NCBI GenBank assembly: GCA_003021725.1
Contig: PXRA01000076.1
Span: 52,749 to 116,748, forward strand
DNA: 64,000 nt
Origin: Halobacteriales archaeon QH_8_64_26
GTDB lineage: Archaea > Halobacteriota > Halobacteria > Halobacteriales > Halococcaceae
Direction of reading: 5' to 3'
The notes under the pieces are model-generated. The model was not told the origin of the DNA and did not search any database. It was given only the letters and a program-made list of their open reading frames with translations. The number at the start of each line of letters is the position of its first letter. Positions within the stretch are counted from its first letter, which is position 1. Of this stretch, positions 40,070-50,815 are shown one piece after another. Position numbers and translations under genes: made by a program.

Positions 40070-40165
40070 CTCGATGGATCACGCGAGACCCACGGTCGTC
40101 GATCGAGACGCCGACCGAAGCACCGACGTGAAATCCCTCGACTATCTACTCCCCACCGATCACCG

Positions 40166-41695
40166 ATGACGAACCCACCGACGTCCTTCGACCCGTCCCG
40201 CCGTCGAGTGCTCTTGTCCCTCGGTAGCGGGACGATCGCTGCCCTGGCGGGCTGTCTCTCCGGTGGCTCCTCGTCGGAACAGCCCTCCTCCAACGCGAGC
40301 GACCAGCGCTCGCCGTCTCCGTCCGCTCAACCGACGAGTACCCTCTCGCCCGACGAGCGCGTCCGGCTACCAGCTACCACCGGGCAGGTCGCTCCTGTCA
40401 GCGGACGATCGAGGGAGGCTTGGCTCTACGACGGGACGGTCCCCGGCCCCGAACTCAGGGTAAAGGAGGGCGAGGTCCTCCGAGCGACGGTCGCGAACGA
40501 ACTGCCCGAAAGAACAACGGTTCACTGGCACGGGGTGCCGGTCCCGAACGCGATGGACGGCGTGCCGGGGCTGACACAGCAGCCTATCGAACCCGGATCG
40601 ACCTTCGAGTACACCTTCCGGGCCAAGCCACCCGGGACGTACTTCTATCACAGCCACGCCGGCCTCCAGCTCGATCGGGGATTGATGGGGCCGCTCGTGA
40701 TCGAAGAAGACGATCCACACGTCGCCTACGATCGCGAGTACACGCTCGTCTTCGACGACTACCTGCCCGGCGAACCACAGCTCCCCGACGGACGGGACAG
40801 CGGCGGTGCAGGTGGAACGGGCAATGGCGGCGGTATGGGCGGTAACGGTATGGGTGGTGGCATGGGTGGCAGCGGTACGAGCGGCGGTGAAGGTGGTATG
40901 AACGGCGGGATGATGGGCGATTCTCGACCATCGTACGCGGGGCTGCTCCTCAACGGTCGGCTTCCCTCGGATCCGCCGACGCTATCGGTGAGCGAGGGCG
41001 AGCGCGTCCGCCTCCGGTGTATCAATGCTGCCAGCGCGACGACGTTTCGGGTCGCGCTCGCGGGCCACGAGTTCCGGATTTCACACGCTGACGGCCGGCC
41101 GGTCGAGCCAGTGCGAGCCGATTCGTTCATCTTCGGCGCGGGCGAGCGCTACGATGCGATCGTCGCCGCCGACTCGCCGAGCACCTGGGAGCTACGAGCA
41201 GCCCCTATCGACGGCGACGAACCACCGGCGAAAGCGCTGCTCGCCTACGAAGGGGTATCGAACGGGACGCCGACGCCGGTGCAATCGATCGGTCGCCGGC
41301 TCGAGTATGCGGAATTAAACGCGCTAACCCCGATCGAGGGTATCGACGGGCGACCCGACCGAACCTTCGATCCCACCCTCTCCCGCGGCGGCGGTCGATC
41401 GTACTCCTGGGCGATCGACGGGCAGACCTATCCGGACGCGGATCCGCTCGCTATCTCGCGCGGCGAGCACGTTCGCGTCCGGCTGGCCAATCGCAGCCCC
41501 GTCTCCCATCCGATGCACCTCCACGGACACTTTTTCCAGGTCGGGGACGCGGTCAAGGATACGGTCCTCGTTCCGGGACGCATGGGCGAGGTGACGTTCG
41601 ACTTCCTCGCCGATAATCCCGGCGAGTGGCTCTTTCACTGCCATAATCTCTATCACCTCCACGCGGGGATGGCCCGCGTCTTCGAGTATCGGTGA
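40166..41695 (+). CDS. Multicopper oxidase (laccase-like), Tat lipoprotein
   Basis: TVHWHGVPVPNAMDGVPGLTQ, TYFYHSHAG, HPMHLHGHFFQV, WLFHCHNLYHLHAGM copper motifs. Confidence 0.93.
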   Translation: MTNPPTSFDPSRRRVLLSLGSGTIAALAGCLSGGSSSEQPSSNASDQRSPSPSAQPTSTLSPDERVRLPATTGQVAPVSGRSREAWLYDGTVPGPELRVKEGEVLRATVANELPERTTVHWHGVPVPNAMDGVPGLTQQPIEPGSTFEYTFRAKPPGTYFYHSHAGLQLDRGLMGPLVIEEDDPHVAYDREYTLVFDDYLPGEPQLPDGRDSGGAGGTGNGGGMGGNGMGGGMGGSGTSGGEGGMNGGMMGDSRPSYAGLLLNGRLPSDPPTLSVSEGERVRLRCINAASATTFRVALAGHEFRISHADGRPVEPVRADSFIFGAGERYDAIVAADSPSTWELRAAPIDGDEPPAKALLAYEGVSNGTPTPVQSIGRRLEYAELNALTPIEGIDGRPDRTFDPTLSRGGGRSYSWAIDGQTYPDADPLAISRGEHVRVRLANRSPVSHPMHLHGHFFQVGDAVKDTVLVPGRMGEVTFDFLADNPGEWLFHCHNLYHLHAGMARVFEYR

Positions 41696-41841
41696 ACGAG
41701 CGCTTTCGAAAGTGTTAGGCAGTGCTGGCGAGCTGAATCTTCTCTATCCTCGACGGGAACGACCTGCCAGCGGGCAGGACGATCGACGACGGGGCGATCC
41801 TAACCGATGGGTTCGAGTATCGAGAGGTGATCTACAGGCGT

Positions 41842-42291
41842 ATGCCACTGCCAATCGATCCGAGCGAGATCGCGCCCGAAGATCGTGGTGAGAAGCGCGC
41901 GACCCTCGAGATGGACCACGAGGAGGGAATCGAACACGTCCGCGAGGCCTTCGTTGAGGAGGGCTTCGGCGTGCCCGCGGAGTTCTCGCCCGCGGAGATG
42001 CTGAACGAGAAGGTAGACGCCGACCGCGATCCCTACTACGTTCTCGGAGCCTGTCACCCCGAGATGGCAAATCGTGCATTAGAGGAGAGCCTGGAGATCG
42101 GCGGTCTGTTCCCCTGTAACGTGATTATCCGGCAGGAGAGTCCCGGAACACAGCAGGTCTATCACCTCTCGATCATGCGGGTCGCCCGCCTCGCGGGGAT
42201 GGCTCCCGACAGCGAGGCGTGGGCGGAGATCGTGGGCGATACCGGCGCGCTCGTCGAGCGGGCGATGGCGAACCTCGATACGAGCGAGTAG
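41842..42291 (+). CDS. DUF302 domain protein
   Basis: ALEESLEIGGLFPCNVIIRQ, LGACHPEMANRAL. Confidence 0.85.
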   Translation: MPLPIDPSEIAPEDRGEKRATLEMDHEEGIEHVREAFVEEGFGVPAEFSPAEMLNEKVDADRDPYYVLGACHPEMANRALEESLEIGGLFPCNVIIRQESPGTQQVYHLSIMRVARLAGMAPDSEAWAEIVGDTGALVERAMANLDTSE

Positions 42292-42349
42292 CCCTCCGTC
42301 CGTCGTCCCGTCGGTTCGACCCCGCCCGGAAGGAATCGGCCCCGTCCGA

Positions 42350-43840
42350 TCAGCGCCGCCGGTCGGCGACCCGCTCCTCGGCGGTCTCTTCGGTGATTAC
42401 CTCGTACAACAGTGCCCGCTTGCCCTCACCCGGCCGGAGGACTCTGCCCAGCCGCTGGGTGAACTCCCGCTGTGAGCCACTACCCGAGAGGACGACCGCG
42501 ACGTTCGCATCGGGCACGTCGATCCCTTCGTCCAAGACGTTCGAGGCGACGACCCGGGAGTACTCGCCCGAACGGAACTTCCCCAGGATATCGCGCCGCT
42601 CGGCCGCGCCGGTCCGATGGGTGATCGCCGGCAGCAGGAACCGCTCGGAGAGGCGATAGACCAGATCGTTGTGCGCGGTGAATATCAGGACGCGATCCTC
42701 GCGGTGACGACCCAGAATCGAAGCGAGGGTCGCTACTTTCGCATCGGCGTTCATCATCACCTCGCGGGCGCGCTGTTTCGCGAGCAACGCCTCCCGAGCC
42801 GCCGGATCGGTACCCGAGCGCATGACCAGTTTCTGATAGTCGCTACCCGACTGCATATGGAGGTTCGAGTTCCTGAGATAGGAAACGAACGTTCCCTGGT
42901 GCTCGTCGTAGACAGCGCGTTCGGCCTCGGAGAGGGAGACTTCGATACGCTTCACGTCGTAGTCCGCGAGGTGGGTTCCTGCGAGGTCGTCGACCGCGAC
43001 GCGATGGACCAAGGGACCACAGAGGTCGGCGACGACCGCCTGCGCGCCGTCGGGGCGCTCGAAGGTCGCAGTGAGCCCGAGGCGGGCGGGCGCGGCGAGC
43101 AACCGGGCGATCTCCCGGTAGCCCTCCCCGCCCAGATGATGGACCTCGTCGAAGACCACGAGGCCGAACCGATCGCCCAACTCGTCGGCGCGCAGGTAGG
43201 CCGAATCGTAGGTCGCGACGGTGATCGCTCCCACCTGCTGGACGCCAGCGCCGAGCTGACCGACCTCGGCTACACCACTCGTTTCGGCCGCGTCGTCCGT
43301 CGCGCTATCGACCGGCGACCCTCCATTGCCGAACTCCGTTTCGAGCTCCTCGCGCCACTGGCCCAAGAGATCGATCGTCGGGACGACGACGAGTGCTGGC
43401 GTCCCCAGGGACGCGATCGCCGCCAGTCCGATAACGGTCTTCCCGCTGCCGGTCGGTAGTTCGAGCACTCCTCGATCGTCGTTCGCGTGCCAGGCATCGA
43501 GGGCCTCGCGCTGGTAGGAACGCAGTTCGTAGGCCGTTTCGAGATCGAGATCGGAAAGGTCGAACACCCGGTCCTCGAAGACGATTTTCGCCTCCGCAAG
43601 CGCCTCGCGGAGCGAAGCGTAACGATAGGCGGGCGCTCGATACGTATCGCTGCGCGGGTCGCGTTCGGCGAACGGGAGGGCGGCGAGTATCGACTCGGTG
43701 TCGGTACCGTCAGTCGCGGTGGTCGCGTCGTTTCCCCTGCTGTCGGCGGCGTCGCTCGGGACGTCGATGCGAACGGTCCCGTCCTCGAAGGCGAGTTCAA
43801 CGCCGGTCACTATCGGGCCATCGAACGGGGCGACCGTCAA
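42350..43840 (-). CDS. xpb: XPB-type SF2 DNA repair helicase
   Basis: LRSYQREALDAWHANDDRGVLELPTGSGKTVIGL, DEVHHLGGEGYR, QRLGRVLRPGEGKRALLYE; start could be GTG 43810. Confidence 0.88.
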   Translation of the reverse strand: MTVAPFDGPIVTGVELAFEDGTVRIDVPSDAADSRGNDATTATDGTDTESILAALPFAERDPRSDTYRAPAYRYASLREALAEAKIVFEDRVFDLSDLDLETAYELRSYQREALDAWHANDDRGVLELPTGSGKTVIGLAAIASLGTPALVVVPTIDLLGQWREELETEFGNGGSPVDSATDDAAETSGVAEVGQLGAGVQQVGAITVATYDSAYLRADELGDRFGLVVFDEVHHLGGEGYREIARLLAAPARLGLTATFERPDGAQAVVADLCGPLVHRVAVDDLAGTHLADYDVKRIEVSLSEAERAVYDEHQGTFVSYLRNSNLHMQSGSDYQKLVMRSGTDPAAREALLAKQRAREVMMNADAKVATLASILGRHREDRVLIFTAHNDLVYRLSERFLLPAITHRTGAAERRDILGKFRSGEYSRVVASNVLDEGIDVPDANVAVVLSGSGSQREFTQRLGRVLRPGEGKRALLYEVITEETAEERVADRRR

Positions 43841-43906
43841 CGCTTCGTCGGCGCGACCTCCGCCGGCTTCGCGCTTCTATACGCTCGGAGAGTGCCCGGT
43901 ACAGTA

Positions 43907-44095
43907 ATGAGCGACGCGAAGCGGGACCGGGACGCCTTCGATCCGGAGACATGGCGGACGAACTCACGAGCAGCCGGAGCAGCAGAGATGCTAGGGGATC
44001 GCGCTGCGAGCGAGGGTGATGAGTACCTGCGGACAGCCATACGGGGCGTGACACCGGGATGGCTGGACGACCCGGAGGAGGCCCACGCCGAGTAG
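43907..44095 (+). CDS. Small haloarchaeal hypothetical protein
   Basis: 62 aa MSDAKRDRDAFDPETWRTNSRAAGAAEMLGDRAASEGDEYLRTAIRG. Confidence 0.45.
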   Translation: MSDAKRDRDAFDPETWRTNSRAAGAAEMLGDRAASEGDEYLRTAIRGVTPGWLDDPEEAHAE

Positions 44096-44546
44096 CGGTC
44101 GCAGTGTGGGGCGAAGGTCGTGCCGAGGTGGACGAGGAAACATGTGTGGAGCGGATCGGCGAGAAAGAGCGCGCGGAGTCAGAGGACGCTATAGGGAGTC
44201 AGAGCGGATACGGGTGAACCCGGGCGGATCCGCCCGACACGCCCGATTGATGAGCGATTCTCCGCCGTTCGTGACGGCTGGGAGCGGCAACGCTCGATTC
44301 CCCTCCTGTTTTCGGCGGTCGATTGCTCCGATGCGGTAGACTGTTCGACTGCTCCGGGTAGTGAGTTCTCAAAGTGGTTTTTGTTGACCCTCTGCGACGA
44401 TGATGATCTCATCGTTCGTGGTGCAGCGTGTGGTCCAGCCGGTGTGCACGGCGAGTGGAAGGAAGCCAACTGGGCAGATTACATCGGGTGAGGCCGAGCC
44501 ACCCGATTCCTGAATCCTTTTACCCGCGTACGAACCGTCTGTAGGC

Positions 44547-45317
44547 ATGAGCGAACGCGACGCCACGGACGCCGAGAAAGCCGAGGAATCGAACGGCGAC
44601 GAGGGGACGGCCGGCATCGAAGACGATCCCGAGGCCGGGGGAGAGCGCCGGGAGAGCGAGTCCGAAGCGAACGAGGAGCCCGCGTCGGCGGAGGTCACGG
44701 TCGAGTCGGAGGACATCGAGGATCTCACCGAGCGCGTCGCGGCGGCCTCGGGGGAGGACATCGCCCGCGAGATCGCCTCGCTGCGCTCGCTGGTCGCGGA
44801 TCTGGAAGCGCGGACGGAAGGAGAGGAGAACGAGGCCACGACGGCGGGAGAGGCAGAGACCGCCGCCGAACAGATCGAAGAGCTCCAGTCCAAACTCGCC
44901 CGGAAACAAGCGGACTTCGAGAACTTCAAAAAGCGCATGGATCGCCAGCGCGCCCAGGAACGCGAGCGCGCCACCGAGGACCTCGTGACCCGCCTGCTTG
45001 GGGTTCGGGACGACCTCGTGCGGGCGCTCAACCAGGAGGACGACGCCGAGATTAGGGGTGGCGTCGAGTCCACGCTCGGGGAGTTCGATCGCGTTCTCGA
45101 CGACGAGGGCGTGGCGGAGATCGGCCCGGATCCGGGCACCGAGGTCGATCCCCAGCGCCACGAAGTGATGCTGCGCGTCGACAGCGAACACCCCGAAGGG
45201 ACGGTTGCCGAGGTGTTCCGACCGGGGTACGAGATGGGCGGGAAGGTCCTCCGGCCGGCTCAGGTCACCGTCAGCGAGGGCAGAAGCGATGCCGACGACG
45301 GTGACGACGGCGAGTGA
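44547..45317 (+). CDS. grpE: Nucleotide exchange factor GrpE
   Basis: KQADFENFKKRMDRQR, HEVMLRVDSEHPEGTVAEVFRPGYEMGGKVLRPAQVTVSE. Confidence 0.95.
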   Translation: MSERDATDAEKAEESNGDEGTAGIEDDPEAGGERRESESEANEEPASAEVTVESEDIEDLTERVAAASGEDIAREIASLRSLVADLEARTEGEENEATTAGEAETAAEQIEELQSKLARKQADFENFKKRMDRQRAQERERATEDLVTRLLGVRDDLVRALNQEDDAEIRGGVESTLGEFDRVLDDEGVAEIGPDPGTEVDPQRHEVMLRVDSEHPEGTVAEVFRPGYEMGGKVLRPAQVTVSEGRSDADDGDDGE

Positions 45318-45536
45318 AGGGACGTTCGCGTTGAAGACCGGAATCGCGGCGAGCGGCCGGGCGCGAGCGAGCCGCGATTCCTTTCCCTACAGTGTACCTC
45401 GATGCTCTTATTGTGTCCCTCCGTACAGGTCCTCCATCCGCCGACGAGTCGGGCTTTCGCCGGTCGAGTACGGCGGCGGCCAGTTTCGTGTGCCGCGTCG
45501 GGCGAGTCCGGGTCGCTCGGAGGAGGGGAAACCACC

Positions 45537-46931
45537 ATGCAACGACGAGGATTCCTAACGGCAGTCGCTAGCGTCGGGGCGGGTCTAACGGCAGCGGGCT
45601 CGGTACGTGGGACCGGTACCGAGGACGGGGAGCCGATCGACCTCGGCGCGGGGCCGTATCGGACGAACGAACAGCTAACGCGGGATCTGCAAGCCCTCGA
45701 CGATAGTAGCGAGCGGATCTCGCTGCGGGAACTCGCCCGATCGGCGGGACGGGGCGATCCGATCCACGAGGTGCAGGTCGGCGAAGGGGAGACGAACGTC
45801 CATCTCATCACCCAGATCCACGGCGACGAGCCCGTCGGTACCGAGGCCGCGCTGCTCGAACTGCGCCGGCTCGCCCACGGGACCACCGAGGAGGTCCATC
45901 GAACGCTCGACGCGCTGACGCTCACCGTTATCCCGCGCGTCAACCCCGACGGGGCGATGTACGCGATTGATACCGACGAGGACGGGCGAGAGGAGCGACT
46001 GAGCCGCCGCCAGAACACCCAGAAGTGGGAGTCGAACGAGTCTCGGTACGAACCCTACTACCACGCGACGCCCGACGGCGAGCCCCCAGGGCACGACCTC
46101 AATCGGGATTTCAATATCCGTCCTGACTTCGAGGGCGTCCCCGAGGGAGAGGGCGACCGGTGGTCGAAGCTGGAAAGCGAAGGCGGTGAGGAAAGCAGCG
46201 AGGTCGAATGGGCACTGAACATGCCCTACGAGGATCGGACCTTGTCCGAGAGCGGCCTGTTGTTCGGGCCGGAGACGAGAGCCGTCGTCGATTCGTTCCT
46301 CCGGGCGGACCCCGATTACGCCATCACCCACCACCACCAGGGACTCGCGACGCTGCCGGACTCGGGCTCGTCCCCCAAGCCGTCGGTGCTGAGCGTGATG
46401 GCGGCCTTCGGGCCGGCTTATGAGGAAAAAGCACCGTACTACGACGCCGACGCGCCGACCGCCGAGTACGCCAACCCGTTCCTCTCCGCAGGGACGAGCG
46501 AGCGGGCACTCCGGCTCAATACGCTGGTCGCCGATGCCCTCGCTGAGACGGCCGGCCCGTGGGACGCCTTCGATTCGGTGACGCGATACGGCTACACCAG
46601 CCTCTGGGGCTCGTATCTCGATACGCTCTGTCCCCGGACCGGCGCGGCAGGCATGCTCTATGAGATCGCGGGCCAGTCCGACGAAGTGGGTTCCAGGGGC
46701 TTTGGCCTCAAGCTCGAAGCCACGCGGGTCGGGTTCGAGGAGACCTGGAAGGCACTGGCGTCCGACCCGGACCTAAGTGGTGTGGACGCCGAGAGCTACT
46801 TCGAGATCCCGCTCAAGGGCGAGGACCTGGACGAGGCGACTGACGAGGAGACAGCCGGCAGCGAAGCGAACAATGCGAACGAGGGGGGAAGCGGGCTCGG
46901 CCTCCAGTCCGGACCGATCGGAACGCGGTAG
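45537..46931 (+). CDS. M14-family zinc carboxypeptidase-like, Tat-exported
   Basis: MQRRGFLTAVASVGAGLTAAGSV; THIHGDEPVGTEA-like TQIHGDEPVGTEA; GHDLNRDFN. Confidence 0.85.
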   Translation: MQRRGFLTAVASVGAGLTAAGSVRGTGTEDGEPIDLGAGPYRTNEQLTRDLQALDDSSERISLRELARSAGRGDPIHEVQVGEGETNVHLITQIHGDEPVGTEAALLELRRLAHGTTEEVHRTLDALTLTVIPRVNPDGAMYAIDTDEDGREERLSRRQNTQKWESNESRYEPYYHATPDGEPPGHDLNRDFNIRPDFEGVPEGEGDRWSKLESEGGEESSEVEWALNMPYEDRTLSESGLLFGPETRAVVDSFLRADPDYAITHHHQGLATLPDSGSSPKPSVLSVMAAFGPAYEEKAPYYDADAPTAEYANPFLSAGTSERALRLNTLVADALAETAGPWDAFDSVTRYGYTSLWGSYLDTLCPRTGAAGMLYEIAGQSDEVGSRGFGLKLEATRVGFEETWKALASDPDLSGVDAESYFEIPLKGEDLDEATDEETAGSEANNANEGGSGLGLQSGPIGTR

Positions 46932-47070
46932 ACGAGCGGTAGTTCGGCGTTCGAACCGGGTTCCGGATCGGGGTCCTACGCAGCGGCGAGCGTCGAGTGG
47001 CCGGAGGCCGCGGCTCCAGGGCACGAATGCACCCCAAACCTCCTTTGAGCCCTCGCTCCTAGTGTAGTCC

Positions 47071-47092
47071 GCAACAGCTCCGAACCTGTTGC
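47071..47092. repeat. Perfect hairpin in noncoding region
   Basis: GCAACAG-ctccgaac-CTGTTGC. Confidence 0.5.
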
Positions 47093-47364
47093 ACACCGTG
47101 TCCGTGCCGACTCGTGGACGGCGTGCCACCCGTCCGCACCGCTTCCGGCCGCGTTCGACCCACCACCCACTCACCTTCCTGGGAGCCCGACCGAGGCCGG
47201 GAGCGCTCGCTTCCCATCGCCCGCAGCCGAACTCGCTCGCCGGCAGGCCGGTCTCCACGACGACCTCATCGGTGCTCACCCGAGCGAGTACGTTCCGCCT
47301 CTGCTCCTTTCTCCACTCCTCCGACCACACCGCGGCGTTTCTCGCCGCAGTTCGGGCAGGCTCG

Positions 47365-47392
47365 AACGGCTACCGGGCTCTCGGTAACCGTT
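47365..47392. repeat. Hairpin in noncoding region (10 of 11 paired positions)
   Basis: AACGGcTACCG-ggctct-CGGTAaCCGTT. Confidence 0.5.
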
Positions 47393-47969
47393 TCCCCAGC
47401 GGAACGGATGCTGGCAGGTCCAAGGACCGTAAAGAACCCCAATAGCTCTCATAGGGTACCATACCGAACGACGAACGCCAGGAGTACGCTAGCCTCCGGT
47501 GTGAGTGTACTCGGATTGAGCGTCCGGTCCTTTCCTGCCGATCGCTCCTTCACTCGTTCGCCGGCGAGGCCCTCCAGAGTCGACGGCGACCGGTCGAACG
47601 GACGGATCACCGTCGACGACTCCTCTGACACTAAAATCCGGTACGATCGTACCCCGAACCGTTATTGACCGTGAGGTTCTTGTCGGCTGACGCAATGGGC
47701 GCGTGCCCGTTGTGTCGTGTCTGCACACCACTGTCGGACGGTCCACCACCCGTCCACTGCGCTCCCGGCTCGATCGCCCCACTTACCTTCCCGGGTCGGA
47801 GCCGGGGGCCTCCCGTAGCCCTTTCCCGTTCGTCGATCGCCGCTCATCGCCGAGCGGCCGGCGCGGCGTAGCGGCGGGGACCGCTTTCCTGTCAGTTGAT
47901 CGATCCTCGCTGTTCGCTTCCCATCGGGAGTCCGGGAACTCTTGGAACCCTCGATACCTACTCCTCGCT

Positions 47970-48722
47970 TCAGTCCTCGGGCGCGCTCGCTTCGGTGTTG
48001 GTCTCGCCGTCAGCGTCGGTATTGACGTCAGCAGCGTCGACGGCAGCGTCGGCCTCGCCGCCGAGGTCGGCGTGGGTCATGAAGGTGCTCTCGACGAGGG
48101 TGTCGAGTGCGCGGTTGAGCCGCCGGGAGTACGCCTGACGGGAGATGTCGAGGTGGCCGGCGAGATCGGTCTGTGAGGTCCCGCGCGGGACTTCGAAGTA
48201 CCCTTCCTCGAAGGCCAACCGCAGGGCTGTGGCCTGTTTGTCGGTGATCCCGTAGCGATCGGGGCCGCCGGGCGCCGGGTCGTGAACGATACGGCGAACG
48301 TCAAGGGGGATGTCGGCCGCGAGACAGGCTTCCTGGAACTTCGAGAGCGCCTCGCGGTCGTCGGCGCGCAGCCGAAAGACCCACTCCTCGGCGGTGCCGG
48401 TGGCCCGTTCGACGAAGACGGCGTGTGCGCCAAGCGCATCGAGGAAGCCATCCAGACCCCCCTCGATCCACTCGATCCGGTAGAGCGTGCGATCGACGCC
48501 GCCGTCGAGATCCGTGAGCCGGGAAACCCGCGAGTCGGCCCGGACGTGGCGCTCGAACCCGTCGAGGTCGGCGCTGTGAGTGACCCAGAAGTAAGGGACG
48601 AGGTCGCCGTCTACCGGCACGAACTGCGTGAGTTCGATTCGCGTCGCGGTCCCGCCGTCGCCCAGCACCTGCCCGAGCGCGAAGTCCTCGGCGTCGACCG
48701 CGATCACCGCCAGGACGCTCAC
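47970..48722 (-). CDS. HTH_10 (bat-type) transcriptional regulator
   Basis: ITDKQATALRLAFEEGYFEVPRGTSQTDLAGHLDISRQAYSRRLNRALDTLVES; likely GTG start 48722. Confidence 0.85.
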   Translation of the reverse strand: MSVLAVIAVDAEDFALGQVLGDGGTATRIELTQFVPVDGDLVPYFWVTHSADLDGFERHVRADSRVSRLTDLDGGVDRTLYRIEWIEGGLDGFLDALGAHAVFVERATGTAEEWVFRLRADDREALSKFQEACLAADIPLDVRRIVHDPAPGGPDRYGITDKQATALRLAFEEGYFEVPRGTSQTDLAGHLDISRQAYSRRLNRALDTLVESTFMTHADLGGEADAAVDAADVNTDADGETNTEASAPED

Positions 48723-49702
48723 CGGGTGACCCTCGCGCTGTTGGCGGGGTGACGTGTGAACGATCGGTCGCTCGATCGGATCGGGGCCGTGGGATACACG
48801 AGTACTGGTCCGTTCGGTGCGCCTGGTTCCGGAGGGTAACGCGCTCCCGCCGCGCGGTCGGTGTCGCTCGCGGAGTACACGACCGTTCGCCGCGGTACGG
48901 GCGACGTCACGGCGATCAGTCGAGTGAAATCCCCCCGGAAACGGGCCCGGCCTACGAGCCACCACTCGGGGCCAACGTAAAAAGGTCATCAGTACACTTG
49001 CACCTGGTGGAGTTAGGTGTCCTTCGTTCGTGGGACGAACACCGGTCGACCGTCGGGAGCGGAGCTACGTCGCCGGATGGGTGATCGACCCGCACCCTCG
49101 CCTCCCGGTCGAGGTCCTCGGAGGGGACACGCCGGCAGGAATCGTAGTGACGGCCGAGCGAGCATCCCTCAGGTGCAATGTCCTGCCCGCTCGGTCGCCA
49201 TCGTGGGCTACAGTACCACACCGTCTTCTAGTACCGGGGTACGCACGTACTGGGGACGTCGTCCCTCCTCGCGGAGTAGCGAGCGTCGAGCGCGAGGGGT
49301 GCGGATGGGAACCACTGGGAGGACCGCTTGTGGGGGCGACGCCCGACCGCGGGAGGGGAAGGAGTCCCTATCGCCGAACGAGGACCGGAGACGCGATCGC
49401 ATCCCGGCGGCAAGCGATCGCGGGAAACCCGAGGTACACACGCAACGCGTAGAGTTAGTGTTCTCCTTTGTGCAGTACTCACAAGCGATGGTTACCTATG
49501 AGAACCGGGGGAGTTCCTCACGAACGGCGACGACCGTCTGCTCATCCGACCGACCCGGAGCGCGATCCCGGCCCGCTCGCGTCCCACGGGCAAGTCGCGT
49601 GGCAGCCACGAGAGCGATTCCCGCGCGAACGACTCGGAATCGCCCACCCGCTCCGGGGACCGCGCCGATCGTCGGACGCGCTCGTTCCGATACTGGCCGA
49701 CG

Positions 49703-50815
49703 GTGATAGCCATGAGATCATCAATTCCAGCTCGATCCGACGCCCGAACTCGGGCACGAACGCGCGGACGGGACCAGGACTACGATCCCGATCACAGTCA
49801 CGATCGCGAGAGCGAGGACCGGGAGCAGAGTCAGAAACCGAGCCGGGAACTGAGTCTGGAACGACCCGCGAGCTGTCCGGAGTGCGAATCGGCGACCGTA
49901 GAACGGAGCACGGGTGGCGAGCTGGCCTGCGGGAAGTGTGGGCTCGTCGTCGCCGAGAACGAGATCGATCGCGGCCCGGAGTGGCGCGCGTACGACTCGG
50001 CGGAACGCCGACGGAAATCCAGGGTGGGTGCCCCGGCGACGCGACGGCTCCACGACGAGGGGCTCACCACGGCGATCGACCCGCGCGACAGGGACGCGGC
50101 CGGTCGAGCGCTCCCGGAGCGCCGACGCGAGCAGGTAGCGCGGCTCCGGCAGTGGCACGAACGGATCCGGACGAGCGAGCCCAGCGAGCGCACCCTCCAG
50201 TTCGGGCTCGGCGAGATCGATCGCATGGCCTCGGCGCTGGGGCTCCCTCGATCGACCCGGGAGGTAGCGAGCGTGCTCTTCCGGCGTGCGCTCGCCGACG
50301 ATCTCGTTCGGGGCCGGTCGATCGAAGGGGTCGCTACCGCCACGGTGTACGCCGCCTGTCGATCGGCCGGCATCACCCGGTCGCTCGACGAGATCACGGC
50401 CGTCTCGCGGATCGAGCGCACCCCGGTCGGGCGCACCTACCGGTATCTGGCGCGGGAGCTCGGCCTCGAACTCGAACCGGTCGACCCTACGGAGTTCGTC
50501 CCGCGATTCCGCTCGGCGCTCGGACTCCCCGAGGCCGTCGAACGGGCGGCGGGCGAGGTCATCGATGCGACGGTCCCCCAGGGTTTGCTCTCGGGGAAAT
50601 CACCCACCGGCTTCGCCGCCGGCGCGATCTACATCGCGGGTCTGCTCTGCGATCAGCGCCGAACCCAAAAGGAGGTCGCGAGCGCTGCCGGGGTCACGAC
50701 CGCCACCGTTCGCAATCACTACAAGGCACAGGTCGACGCGCTCGGGCTCTCGACCGGCGACGACCTCTCGGAGGGCTCGCCCGCGCTGCTCGATCGGATC
50801 GATGACTGCCCGTGA
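49703..50815 (+). CDS. Transcription initiation factor TFB (TFIIB)
   Basis: CPECESATVERSTGGELACGKCGLVVAENEIDRGPEWRAY zinc ribbon, RKSRVGAPATRRLHDEGLTT B-finger, two cyclin folds. Confidence 0.93.
   Translation: MIAMRSSIPARSDARTRARTRGRDQDYDPDHSHDRESEDREQSQKPSRELSLERPASCPECESATVERSTGGELACGKCGLVVAENEIDRGPEWRAYDSAERRRKSRVGAPATRRLHDEGLTTAIDPRDRDAAGRALPERRREQVARLRQWHERIRTSEPSERTLQFGLGEIDRMASALGLPRSTREVASVLFRRALADDLVRGRSIEGVATATVYAACRSAGITRSLDEITAVSRIERTPVGRTYRYLARELGLELEPVDPTEFVPRFRSALGLPEAVERAAGEVIDATVPQGLLSGKSPTGFAAGAIYIAGLLCDQRRTQKEVASAAGVTTATVRNHYKAQVDALGLSTGDDLSEGSPALLDRIDDCP

Noticed and set aside
47114-47668. 184-aa plus-strand ORF in the noncoding gap
   Set aside because: Arg/Ser/Pro-rich composition, no motif; likely antisense or noise
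49468-50805. 445-aa plus-strand ORF overlapping TFB
   Set aside because: Arg-rich alternative frame over the motif-supported TFB gene
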